From the NCBI RefSeq assembly GCF_007896895.1, contig NZ_VOGW01000199.1, positions 55,566-98,826 of the forward strand: a stretch of DNA of 43,261 nt, written 5' to 3'. The notes beneath the pieces are model-generated. The model did no database searches, had not been told where the DNA came from, and worked only from the letters and a program-made list of their open reading frames with translations. Numbering within the stretch: position 1 is the stretch's first letter; each line of letters begins with the position of its first letter. Below are positions 1 to 7,270 of the stretch, piece by piece. Source of the stretch: Streptomyces misionensis. Lineage in GTDB: Bacteria > Actinomycetota > Actinomycetes > Streptomycetales > Streptomycetaceae. Both the position numbers and the translations under genes were made by a program.

Positions 1-711
1 GCCCACCGTCGTGGAGCGCAGCCGTACCAGGACCGCCAGGCTCTGCCCCGCCGCGCCCCAGGGGATCGTGCACAGTGCCGCCGCGTGCGGGATGGAGCGG
101 GCGGACGGCGCGTCGTCCGGGTCGGGGGAGGGCCAGGGGGCCACGCACACCAGCGTGTGCGGGCCGTCGGCGCGCGGCCCCAGCGCCGTACGCAGCTCGG
201 CCACCGCCATGTCGCGCTGCCAGCCGCTCTCCGCGGTGAGGACCGCCCGCAGCTCACGGCTCAGGCCCGCCCCGGCCTCCGCCTCGTCCGCGAGCAGCGC
301 GCCGATCCGGCCGGCCACCCGCATCGCCGCCGTCAGCTGGGCGTCCGTCGGGCCCGGGTCGCCGTCGAGCAGCCAGACGTAGCCGAGGACGACCCCTCGA
401 TGGCGCACCGGCAGGCAGATCCGGCCACGGTAGACCCCGGCCTCGGGGCTCGGCGGGATGCGCACCGGACCGGTCGCGCGGGTGATGCCGAAGCCCTCGA
501 ACCAGGAGCGCACGGCCGTCGTGGAGCGCCGGGTCAGGATCGAGCGGGTGCGCACCGGGTCCAGCGCGGACGCGTCCAGCTCGTCGTCGCTGTCGTACGC
601 GCCGAAGGCGATCAGCTCGAAGTCGCGGTTCTCCAGGGTCGCCGGGACCCCCAGCAGCTCCGAGATCTCGTCCACCAGCTCCTGGTAGTCACCCTTGTAA
701 TCCGCCGCCAC
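1..711 (-). CDS. PucR-family transcriptional regulator (C-terminus outside window)
   Basis: The reading frame is open on the minus strand from about 729 to the left edge and continues beyond it, so only the N-terminal ~237 residues are visible. I prefer a GTG start at 711, preceded by GGGGGAG about 9 nt upstream; an ATG at 729 is in frame but lacks a spaced ribosome site. The protein begins VAADYKGDYQELVDEISELL. It continues with a GAF/CdaR-like sensory region (for example GVYRGRICLPVRHRGVVLGYVWLLDGD) expected before the C-terminal PucR helix-turn-helix, which lies outside. It is divergent from the proline catabolic operon, so it is the obvious candidate activator of proline dehydrogenase; that role is inferred from position. 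Confidence 0.75.
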   Translation of the reverse strand, partial: MAADYKGDYQELVDEISELLGVPATLENRDFELIAFGAYDSDDELDASALDPVRTRSILTRRSTTAVRSWFEGFGITRATGPVRIPPSPEAGVYRGRICLPVRHRGVVLGYVWLLDGDPGPTDAQLTAAMRVAGRIGALLADEAEAGAGLSRELRAVLTAESGWQRDMAVAELRTALGPRADGPHTLVCVAPWPSPDPDDAPSARSIPHAAALCTIPWGAAGQSLAVLVRLRSTTVG

Positions 712-840
712 TCGGGCATTCTCCCCCATTTTCCGGCCATCTTCATACAGATGTCTGAGATCCCGGGCACGGATGCGTGACAGCTGTCGATGGCTGACGA
801 TCACAGGGGTCCGTAGGTTTCACGGTGGTTCTCCGTGCCG

Positions 841-858
841 TACCCGAAACGTCGGGTA
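841..858. promoter_or_regulatory. Perfect inverted repeat in proline-operon control region
   Basis: TACCCGA-AACG-TCGGGTA is a perfect 7-bp inverted repeat with a 4-bp spacer. It lies between the divergent PucR-type gene and proline dehydrogenase, 36 bp before the chosen GTG start. It is a plausible operator for the adjacent regulator; no binding is demonstrated. Confidence 0.5.
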
Positions 859-894
859 ATGGCCTCTTTTGGTGCTTGTCTGTGGAGGTGCCCC

Positions 895-1821
895 GTGCTG
901 GGTCCCGTGATTCTCGCCGCGTCGCGCAGCGACCGGATGCGACGCCTGATCTCGGCGGCCCCGGTGACCAAGCAGGTCGTCGACCGCTTCATCCCGGGTG
1001 AGACGGTGGCCGACATCGTCCCGATCATCAAGGACCTCACGGGCAAGGGCCTGGAGCTGACGATGGACGTCGTCGGCGAGGACATCACCACCCCCGAGCA
1101 GGCCACCGCCGCCCGCGACGCCTACCTCGCGCTGATCGACCACCTCAAGGAGCTGGAGCTCGGCGAGAAGGTCGAGATGTCGGTGAAGCTGTCGATGTTC
1201 GGCCAGGCGCTGGAGGGCGGCCACGAGCTGGCGCTCGCCAACGTCCGGCCCGTCGTCGAGGCCGCCGCCGCGATCGGCACGACGGTGACGCTGGACGCCG
1301 AGGACCACACCACCCTCGACTCGATGTTCGCCATCCACGAGGAGCTGCGCAAGGACTTCCCGCAGACCGGCTGCGTGATCCAGGCCTACCTGTTCCGCAC
1401 CGAGGCCGACGCCAAGCGCCTGGCCGAGGCCGGCAGCAGGGTCCGCCTGGTCAAGGGCGCCTACAAGGAGCCCGCCGAGGTCGCCTACCAGCAGAAGCAC
1501 GAGATCGACAAGGCCTACGTGCGCATCCTGAAGACGCTGATGGAGGGCGAGGGCTACCCGATGATCGGGTCCCACGACCCCCGCCTGATCTCCATCGCGC
1601 AGGAGCTCGCCCACAAGGCCGGTCGTAAGCTCGACGAGTACGAGTTCCAGATGCTGTACGGCATCCGCGGCGACGAGCACCTGCGACTGGCCGCCGAGGG
1701 CCACCGCATGCGCGTCTACACGGCGTACGGCACGGACTGGTACGGCTACTTCATGCGCCGTCTGGCGGAGAAGCCGGCGAACCTGCGCTTCTTCCTGCGC
1801 AGCATGGTCAGCAAGGGCTGA
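895..1821 (+). CDS. Proline dehydrogenase (monofunctional, FAD-dependent)
   Basis: This enzyme oxidises L-proline to 1-pyrroline-5-carboxylate with FAD, the first step of proline catabolism to glutamate. The protein is 308 aa, typical of monofunctional bacterial ProDH. Visible motifs are the barrel segment VRLVKGAYKEP, EFQMLYGIRGDEH, and the C-terminal YGYFMRRLAEKPAN, whose paired arginines bind the proline carboxylate in this family. The GTG start at 895 is chosen because GGAGGTG lies 6 nt upstream; an in-frame ATG at 835 would run through the palindromic control region and has no ribosome site. It is followed after 38 nt by P5C dehydrogenase, so the two are almost certainly one operon (putB/putC type), controlled by the divergent PucR protein. 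Confidence 0.93.
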   Translation: MLGPVILAASRSDRMRRLISAAPVTKQVVDRFIPGETVADIVPIIKDLTGKGLELTMDVVGEDITTPEQATAARDAYLALIDHLKELELGEKVEMSVKLSMFGQALEGGHELALANVRPVVEAAAAIGTTVTLDAEDHTTLDSMFAIHEELRKDFPQTGCVIQAYLFRTEADAKRLAEAGSRVRLVKGAYKEPAEVAYQQKHEIDKAYVRILKTLMEGEGYPMIGSHDPRLISIAQELAHKAGRKLDEYEFQMLYGIRGDEHLRLAAEGHRMRVYTAYGTDWYGYFMRRLAEKPANLRFFLRSMVSKG

Positions 1822-1859
1822 GCCCCACCACCCGCTCACGTACAAGGAGTTCGGATCTC

Positions 1860-3491
1860 ATGGACGCTGTGACCCAGGTCCCCACCCCCGTCAACGAGCC
1901 GGTGCACGGCTACGCCCCCGGCTCGCCCGAGCGCGCCCGCCTGGAGGCCAAGCTCAAGGAGCTGGCCGAGAACCCGGTCGACCTGCCGATGACCATCGGC
2001 GGCGAGAAGCGGCTGGGCGGCGGCGAGCCGTTCCAGGTGGTGCAGCCGCACAACCACAAGGCCGTCCTCGGCACCGGCCGGCACGCCACCCAGCAGGACG
2101 CCCGGGACGCGATCGACGCCGCCCTGGCCGCCGCCCCGGCCTGGCGCGCGATGTCCTTCGACGACCGCGCCGCGATCATCCTGCGCGCCGCCGAGCTGCT
2201 GTCCGGCCCGTGGCGCGAGACGATCGCCGCCTCCACCATGCTCGGCCAGTCCAAGACGGCCCAGCAGGCGGAGATCGACAGCCCCTGTGAGCTGGTCGAC
2301 TTCTGGCGCTTCAACGTGCACTACGCCCGTCAGATCCTCGCCGAGCAGCCCCCGGCGAACTCCCCGGGCGTGTGGAACCGGCTGGACCACCGCCCGCTGG
2401 AGGGCTTCGTCTACGCGATCACGCCGTTCAACTTCTCGGCGATCGCGGCCAACCTGCCCACCGCCCCGGCCCTGATGGGCAACGTGGTGGTCTGGAAGCC
2501 GTCCCCGACCCAGACCCACGCCGCCGTGCTGCTGATGCAGCTGCTGGAGGAGGCCGGTCTGCCCAAGGGTGTCATCAACCTCGTCACCGGCGACGGCATC
2601 GAGGTCTCCAAGGTGGCCCTGGAGCACCGCGACCTCGCGGGCATCCACTTCACCGGTTCGACCAAGACCTTCCAGTACCTGTGGAAGACGGTCGGCAACA
2701 ACATCGAGAAGTACCGCTCGTACCCGCGTCTGGTCGGCGAGACCGGCGGCAAGGACTTCGTGGTCGCCCACCCGAGCGCCGACCGCGCCGTGCTGAAGAC
2801 CGCCCTGACCCGTGGCGCCTTCGAGTACCAGGGCCAGAAGTGCAGCGCCACCTCCCGCGCCTACATCCCGGCCTCCATCTGGAACTCGGGCTTCAAGGAG
2901 GCGTTCGCGGCCGAGGTCGACTCGCTCGCCATGGGTGACGTGACGGACCTGTCGAACTTCATCGGCGCCGTCATCGACGAGCGCTCCTTCGCCAAGAACA
3001 AGGCCGCGATCGACCGTGCCAAGGCCGACCCGACCTGCACCATCGTCGCGGGCGGCAGCTACGACGACTCGGTCGGCTACTTCGTCCGCCCGACCGTCAT
3101 CGAGTGCACCGACCCGGAGAACGAGGTCTTCACGACCGAGTACTTCGGCCCGATCCTCGCCGTGTACGTCTACGAGGACGACAAGTACGACGAGATGCTG
3201 ACCCAGATGGAGTCCGTCTCCGACTACGCCCTCACCGGCTCGGTCATCGCCAACGACCGCGCGGCGGCGGCCTACACGATGGAGAAGCTCCGCTTCGCCG
3301 CGGGCAACTTCTACATCAACGACAAGTCGACCGGCGCCGTCGTCGGCCAGCAGCCCTTCGGCGGCGGCCGCGCCTCCGGCACCAACGACAAGGCCGGTGC
3401 CCCCCAGAACCTCCTGCGCTGGACGCTGACCCGCGCCATCAAGGAGGCCCTGGTCGCCCCGACCGACTACACGTACCCGCACATGGGCTGA
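1860..3491 (+). CDS. pruA: 1-pyrroline-5-carboxylate (glutamate-semialdehyde) dehydrogenase
   Basis: A 543-aa NAD-dependent aldehyde dehydrogenase that converts glutamate-gamma-semialdehyde to glutamate, the second step of proline degradation. The catalytic glutamate is seen in LVGETGGKDF and the nucleophilic cysteine in YQGQKCSATSRAY. The C-terminal QQPFGGGRASGTNDKAGAPQNLLRW is the signature of the P5CDH branch of the family. AAGGAG lies 10 nt before the ATG. It is the downstream gene of the proline operon and is followed at once by a strong hairpin. Confidence 0.95.
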   Translation: MDAVTQVPTPVNEPVHGYAPGSPERARLEAKLKELAENPVDLPMTIGGEKRLGGGEPFQVVQPHNHKAVLGTGRHATQQDARDAIDAALAAAPAWRAMSFDDRAAIILRAAELLSGPWRETIAASTMLGQSKTAQQAEIDSPCELVDFWRFNVHYARQILAEQPPANSPGVWNRLDHRPLEGFVYAITPFNFSAIAANLPTAPALMGNVVVWKPSPTQTHAAVLLMQLLEEAGLPKGVINLVTGDGIEVSKVALEHRDLAGIHFTGSTKTFQYLWKTVGNNIEKYRSYPRLVGETGGKDFVVAHPSADRAVLKTALTRGAFEYQGQKCSATSRAYIPASIWNSGFKEAFAAEVDSLAMGDVTDLSNFIGAVIDERSFAKNKAAIDRAKADPTCTIVAGGSYDDSVGYFVRPTVIECTDPENEVFTTEYFGPILAVYVYEDDKYDEMLTQMESVSDYALTGSVIANDRAAAAYTMEKLRFAAGNFYINDKSTGAVVGQQPFGGGRASGTNDKAGAPQNLLRWTLTRAIKEALVAPTDYTYPHMG

Positions 3492-3510
3492 TCCTCGCCC
3501 CACCCGAGCG

Positions 3511-3552
3511 ACGGGCCGGGAAGTCTGCCACCGAGCAGGCTTCCCGGCCCGT
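3511..3552 (+). terminator. Intrinsic terminator after pruA
   Basis: A 13-bp perfect stem (ACGGGCCGGGAAG with CTTCCCGGCCCGT) with a 16-nt loop, 20 nt after the pruA stop. The right arm is followed by TTCC and is repeated almost exactly about 30 bp further on, at 3571-3595, so a second, longer hairpin with the same left arm is possible. Confidence 0.75.
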
Positions 3553-3692
3553 TTCCAATTCCCCGAGCGGGATTCCCGGCCCGTTTCCCATTCCCCGCGG
3601 CGCGGTGACAGGCGGGCCCACCCCCGGCTCGCCCGCGTCGCGCCGCCGGCAAAGGCCTCGACGGCGCAGCGGCCGGTGGGAACAATGCCGTC

Positions 3693-4238
3693 ATGGCCGA
3701 CCAGATCCGTCTCGCCCACACCGCCGACCTCACCCCCGCCGAACTCACCGCCGCCCGAGCCCTGTTGGACGACGCGTTCGAGGGGGACTTCGCCGACGAG
3801 GACTGGGACCACGGGCTCGGTGGGATGCACGTGCTGATCCAGGACGCGGCCGGGCTCGCCGCGCACGGCTCGGTGGTGCTGCGGCGGGTGCGGCACGCGG
3901 GACGCTGGCTGCGCACCGGCTACGTCGAGGCCGTCGCCGTACGCGCCGACGTCCGGCGCACCGGGCTCGGCGGGCGGGTGATGGCGGAGCTGGAGCGGGT
4001 GATCGAGCGGGCCTACGACCTCGGCGCGCTGGCCGCCAGCGAGGACGGGGCCCGGCTGTACGCCGCCCGGGGCTGGCGGCGGTGGGAGGGCCGGGTGCAC
4101 GCCCTCTCGCCGGAGCGCGGGATCGTCCGGATGCCGGACGCGGAGGGCTGGGTCCACGTGTGGCCCGCGACGCCCGCCGGAGCCCTCGATCCCGCCGGCG
4201 CACTGGTCTTCGACTGGCGCGACGGTGACGTGACCTGA
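3693..4238 (+). CDS. AAC(2')-type aminoglycoside N-acetyltransferase homologue (GNAT)
   Basis: A 181-aa GNAT protein. It resembles the chromosomal AAC(2')-I enzymes of mycobacteria along its whole length: HTADL near the N-terminus, then FEGDFADEDWDHGLGGMHVLI, then the acetyl-CoA segment GYVEAVAVRADVRRTGLGGR, then LYAARGW, and a C-terminal FDWRDGDV. The family transfers acetyl from acetyl-CoA to the 2'-amino group of aminoglycosides. Mycobacterial members may also have housekeeping substrates, so resistance is possible but not shown here. It is a single gene between the proline operon and leuB with no partner. The ATG at 3693 begins the conserved N-terminus; the ribosome site is weak (GTGGGA). 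Confidence 0.8.
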   Translation: MADQIRLAHTADLTPAELTAARALLDDAFEGDFADEDWDHGLGGMHVLIQDAAGLAAHGSVVLRRVRHAGRWLRTGYVEAVAVRADVRRTGLGGRVMAELERVIERAYDLGALAASEDGARLYAARGWRRWEGRVHALSPERGIVRMPDAEGWVHVWPATPAGALDPAGALVFDWRDGDVT

Positions 4239-4253
4239 CGGCGAAAGCCCAGC

Positions 4254-4477
4254 TCAGAAGGGGGTGAGTCGGTTCGCCGTCTCAGATAGTAGGAAGTCCG
4301 AGTAATGATGCAGACAGACGCGGGCCGCTCCCTTAGCTTGGAGGAAGCCGAACGTCTCGCTCGATCCAGCGATTGGCGGTCGTGAGCCGGGCCCCGTGCA
4401 GGCAACCCCTGCGGCCCGGGAGCTCCCCGCCTGCTCCGGCGTCTCGAACACCCTTCACATGCGAGGAGTCGATTCCC
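4254..4477 (+). promoter_or_regulatory. 224-nt leader/intergenic region before the 43-aa gene
   Basis: No convincing coding region. It contains a bulged stem-loop at 4387-4419: CCGGGCC pairs with GGCCCGG, and inside it GCAGG pairs with CCTGC. The stem ends about 58 nt before the start codon of the small gene. It could be a 5' leader structure or the end of an upstream transcript; I cannot tell which. Confidence 0.35.
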
Positions 4478-4609
4478 ATGGCCGAGACGACCGTCCGCCG
4501 CCGCGTCCGCCACGTGTCCCACGCGAGCGAGTCCGACCGCAAGAACGCCGCCGCCGCCCTCCAGCGCGCCCTCGACCGCAGGGACAACGGCGGCCAGACC
4601 GGCCACTGA
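4478..4609 (+). CDS. Small 43-aa basic/charged protein of unknown function
   Basis: The ATG at 4478 has GAGGAG 10 nt upstream. The product starts MAETTVRRRVRHVSHASESD and has a predicted amphipathic alanine/arginine helix (NAAAALQRALDRRDN) and a glycine-containing tail. No signal peptide or membrane segment is seen. I do not recognise the family. It lies about 100 nt before leuB, with a possible separate promoter between them. An in-frame upstream start at 4373 would give 78 aa but has no ribosome site and would translate the leader hairpin. Confidence 0.6.
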   Translation: MAETTVRRRVRHVSHASESDRKNAAAALQRALDRRDNGGQTGH

Positions 4610-4676
4610 GCCCGCGCCCGCGCCGCTCGCGCCACGCCGCCGCGCCGACACGGGCCGTCCGAATCCTGGACAGCTC

Positions 4677-4712
4677 GTGTCATCACCTGGGACGAGGAGT
4701 AGGGTGCCCGCA
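4677..4712 (+). promoter_or_regulatory. Candidate leuB promoter placing the start point at the ATG
   Basis: GTGTCA (4677-4682), a 17-bp spacer and TAGGGT (4700-4705) form a reasonable Streptomyces -35/-10 pair. The leuB ATG begins 7 nt after the -10, where transcription should start, so a leaderless mRNA is possible. CGAGGAG overlaps the -10 upstream and could serve instead as a ribosome site in a longer transcript. Confidence 0.45.
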
Positions 4713-5755
4713 TGTCTCGCAGCATCAATCTCGCAGTGATCCCCGGTGACGGCATCGGCCAGGAAGTCGTGGCCGAGGGTCTCAAGGTCCTCTCCGCCGT
4801 CCTCCCGGGGGACGTGAAGCTGGAGACCGAGGAGTACGACTTCGGCGCCAAGCGCTACCACGCCACCGGTGAGACCCTCACCGAGGCGGACCTGGAGCAG
4901 CTGAGGCGGCACGACGCGATCCTGCTCGGCGCCCTCGGCGACCCGTCCGTGCCCTCCGGCGTCCTGGAGCGCGGCTTCCTGCTCAAGCTCCGCTTCGCCT
5001 TCGACCACCACGTCAACCTGCGGCCGAGCAAGCTGCTCCCGGGCGTGTCCACCCCGCTCGCCGGGCAGCCGGAGATCGACTTCATCGTCGTCCGGGAAGG
5101 CACCGAGGGCCCGTACACCGGCAACGGCGGCACCATCCGCCAGGGCACGGAGCACGAGATCGCCACCGAGGTGTCCGTCAACACGGCGTACGGCGTCGAG
5201 CGCGTCGTCCGGGACGCCTTCGCCCGCGCCCAGGCCCGCCCGCGCAAGAAGCTCACGCTGGTCCACAAGAACAACGTGCTGACCTTCGCCGGCCACCTGT
5301 GGTCGAACACCTTCAACAAGGTGGCCGCCGAGTTCCCCGAGGTCACCACCGACTACCTGCACGTCGACGCGGCCACCATCTTCCTGGTCACCCAGCCCGA
5401 GCGCTTCGACGTCATCGTCACCGACAACCTCTTCGGCGACATCATCACCGACCTCGCGGCGGCCATCTCCGGCGGCATCGGCGTCGCCGCCTCGGGCAAC
5501 ATCAACCCGAGCCGCGCGTTCCCGTCCATGTTCGAGCCGGTGCACGGCTCGGCCCCGGACATCGCCGGACAGGGCAAGGCCGACCCCACCGCCACGGTCC
5601 TGTCCGTCGCCCTGCTGCTGCGTCACCTCGGCTACGACGCCGAGGCCGACCGCATCGACGCGGCGGTCGCCGCCGACCTCACCGAGCGCGCCGGCAAGCC
5701 CGCCCGCAGCACGTCCGAGATCGGCGACGCGCTCGCCGCCCGAGTAGCCGGCTGA
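4712..5755 (+). CDS. leuB: 3-isopropylmalate dehydrogenase
   Basis: A 347-aa NAD-dependent decarboxylating dehydrogenase that converts 3-isopropylmalate to 2-oxoisocaproate in leucine synthesis. It starts SINLAVIPGDGIGQEV, as the family does. Substrate and metal motifs are NLRPSKL, VREGTEGPYTGNGG and NLFGDIITDLAAAISGG; the NAD loop is FEPVHGSAPDIAGQGKADP. Length is normal. ilvE follows in the same direction after a terminator and its own promoter, so the two amino-acid genes are neighbours but separate units. The other leucine genes (leuA, leuCD) are not in this window. Confidence 0.96.
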   Translation: MSRSINLAVIPGDGIGQEVVAEGLKVLSAVLPGDVKLETEEYDFGAKRYHATGETLTEADLEQLRRHDAILLGALGDPSVPSGVLERGFLLKLRFAFDHHVNLRPSKLLPGVSTPLAGQPEIDFIVVREGTEGPYTGNGGTIRQGTEHEIATEVSVNTAYGVERVVRDAFARAQARPRKKLTLVHKNNVLTFAGHLWSNTFNKVAAEFPEVTTDYLHVDAATIFLVTQPERFDVIVTDNLFGDIITDLAAAISGGIGVAASGNINPSRAFPSMFEPVHGSAPDIAGQGKADPTATVLSVALLLRHLGYDAEADRIDAAVAADLTERAGKPARSTSEIGDALAARVAG

Positions 5756-5772
5756 CCCGGCGCTCCACGCAA

Positions 5773-5807
5773 GAAGCCGCCGGGTCGGACGACCACCCGG
5801 CGGCTTC
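5773..5807 (+). terminator. Intrinsic terminator after leuB
   Basis: A 13-bp perfect stem, GAAGCCGCCGGGT with ACCCGGCGGCTTC, around a 9-nt loop, 18 nt after the leuB stop codon. No long T-run follows, as is usual in Streptomyces. Confidence 0.8.
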
Positions 5808-5858
5808 CGCATGTCTCCGCCGGGTAGGAACCATCGACCCCCGGGCCGCCACCACCGA

Positions 5859-5887
5859 TTCCGTCGGCCGGGGCGCCGCGCGATAAT
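5859..5887 (+). promoter_or_regulatory. Candidate ilvE promoter
   Basis: TTCCGT (5859-5864), a 17-bp spacer and GATAAT (5882-5887). The predicted start near 5894 gives an ilvE leader of about 105 nt. The A/T-rich -10 stands out in this GC-rich context. Confidence 0.5.
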
Positions 5888-5921
5888 CGAACGCGGAGCC
5901 GCGGTATGAGGGAATGCTCGG

Positions 5922-5957
5922 ACGTCCCAGCACCGGTCGCCAGCCGGTGCGAGACGT
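5922..5957 (+). promoter_or_regulatory. Two-part stem-loop in the ilvE 5' leader
   Basis: GCACCGG (5930-5936) pairs with CCGGTGC (5944-5950) over a 7-nt loop. Outside it ACGTC (5922-5926) pairs with GACGT (5953-5957). A 17-codon open frame (ATG 5906, TGA 5957-5959) covers the whole structure. It lies 42 nt before the ilvE start. There is no T-run, so it would act on translation or mRNA stability rather than as a terminator. Confidence 0.4.
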
Positions 5958-5998
5958 GAGCGCGGCCCGTCACAACAACCGGTGAAGGACAACCACTC

Positions 5999-7087
5999 AT
6001 GACGATGCCCACGATCGAGCTCAAGCCCTCCGCCAGCCCCCTCGCCGCCGCAGAGCGCGAGGCGATCCTGGCCAACCCCGGGTTCGGCCGCCACTTCACC
6101 GACCACATGGTGACGATCCGGTGGACCGAGGGCCGCGGCTGGCACGACGCCCAGCTCGTCCCGTACGGCCCGATCTCCCTCGACCCCTCCACCCACGTGC
6201 TCCACTACGGCCAGGAGATCTTCGAGGGGCTGAAGGCCTACCGCCAGCCCGACGGCTCGATCGCGCTGTTCCGCCCCGAGGCGAACGCCCGCCGCTTCCG
6301 CACCTCCGCCCGCCGCATGGCCATGGCCGAGCTGCCGGAGGAGCTGTTCATCGCCGCCCTGGACGCGCTGCTCACGCAGGACGCCGACTGGGTTCCGCCG
6401 CACGGCGGCGAGGAGGCCCTCTACCTGCGCCCGTTCATGATCGCCACCGAGGCCGCGCTCGGTGTGCACCCGGCCAACGAGTACCTGTTCCTGCTGATCG
6501 CCTCCCCGTCCGGCGCCTACTTCGCCGGCGGCGTCCAGCCGGTCACCATCTGGGTCTCCGAGGACCACGTCCGCGCCGTCCCCGGCGGCACCGGTGACGC
6601 CAAGACCGGCGGCAACTACGCCGCCTCCCTGCTCCCGCAGGCCGAGGCCGCCGCGCACGGCTGCGACCAGGTCGTCTACCTCGACGCGGTCACCCGCACC
6701 AAGGTGGAGGAGAGCGGCAGCATGAACGTCGCCTTCGTCTACGGCGACCGGATCGTCACCCCCGCGCTGACCGGCTCCATCCTGGAGGGCATCACCCGCG
6801 ACTCCCTCCTCCAGGTCGCCCGCGACCTCGGCTACACCGCCGAGGAGGGCGTGATCACCCTGGAGCAGTGGCGCGCGGACGCCGCCTCCGGCGCCCTCAC
6901 CGAGGTCTTCGCCTGCGGCACCGCCGCCGTGGTCACCCCGATCGGCCACGTCAAGACCAAGTCCGGCGAGTGGACCCACGGCGACGGCACGCCCGGAGAG
7001 GTCACCCTGCGGCTGCGCGAGGCCCTGCTCGGCATCCAGCGCGGCATGGAGGAGGACAAGCACGGCTGGATGCACCGCGTCGGCTGA
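5999..7087 (+). CDS. ilvE: Branched-chain amino acid aminotransferase
   Basis: A 362-aa PLP-dependent class IV transaminase that interconverts Val/Leu/Ile and their 2-oxo acids, using 2-oxoglutarate/glutamate. Diagnostic segments are HYGQEIFEGLKAYR, the PLP-lysine region GDAKTGGNYAASL, the cofactor glutamate region TKVEESGSMN, and FACGTAAVVTPIGHV. Length is that of the type II BCAT branch. The ATG at 5999 follows GTGAAGGAC. In Streptomyces the same enzyme also starts degradation of these amino acids to branched acyl-CoA primers, which is general knowledge, not visible here. It is monocistronic, closed by a strong hairpin. Confidence 0.95.
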   Translation: MTMPTIELKPSASPLAAAEREAILANPGFGRHFTDHMVTIRWTEGRGWHDAQLVPYGPISLDPSTHVLHYGQEIFEGLKAYRQPDGSIALFRPEANARRFRTSARRMAMAELPEELFIAALDALLTQDADWVPPHGGEEALYLRPFMIATEAALGVHPANEYLFLLIASPSGAYFAGGVQPVTIWVSEDHVRAVPGGTGDAKTGGNYAASLLPQAEAAAHGCDQVVYLDAVTRTKVEESGSMNVAFVYGDRIVTPALTGSILEGITRDSLLQVARDLGYTAEEGVITLEQWRADAASGALTEVFACGTAAVVTPIGHVKTKSGEWTHGDGTPGEVTLRLREALLGIQRGMEEDKHGWMHRVG

Positions 7088-7109
7088 CGCGCCCGTACCG
7101 GCATGCACA

Positions 7110-7147
7110 GGGCCGCCGCGGACTCCTTCGGGAGGCCGCGGCGGCCC
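7110..7147 (+). terminator. Intrinsic terminator after ilvE
   Basis: A 12-bp perfect stem GGGCCGCCGCGG with CCGCGGCGGCCC around a 14-nt loop, followed by TCCGTCGTTTCTTG. Confidence 0.85.
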
Positions 7148-7270
7148 TCCGTCGTTTCTTGAACGGTGTTCGATCCCTCACTGTCCAGGTCCTGGCCACC
7201 CCCTTCTCATTCACCGGCAATCCATTTAGAGTGCTGCTCTAAACCCCTGCCGAGAAGGAGGCGCCGCGCC

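Noticed and set aside
5890..5998. T-box riboswitch in the ilvE leader
   Set aside because: No T-box consensus sequence, specifier loop or antiterminator pair could be found; the leader is too short.
4013..7108. 1031-codon open frame on the minus strand
   Set aside because: It is antisense to the acetyltransferase, leuB and ilvE genes and arises from third-position GC bias; the translation is low-complexity Gly/Val/Asp/Arg with no family motif.
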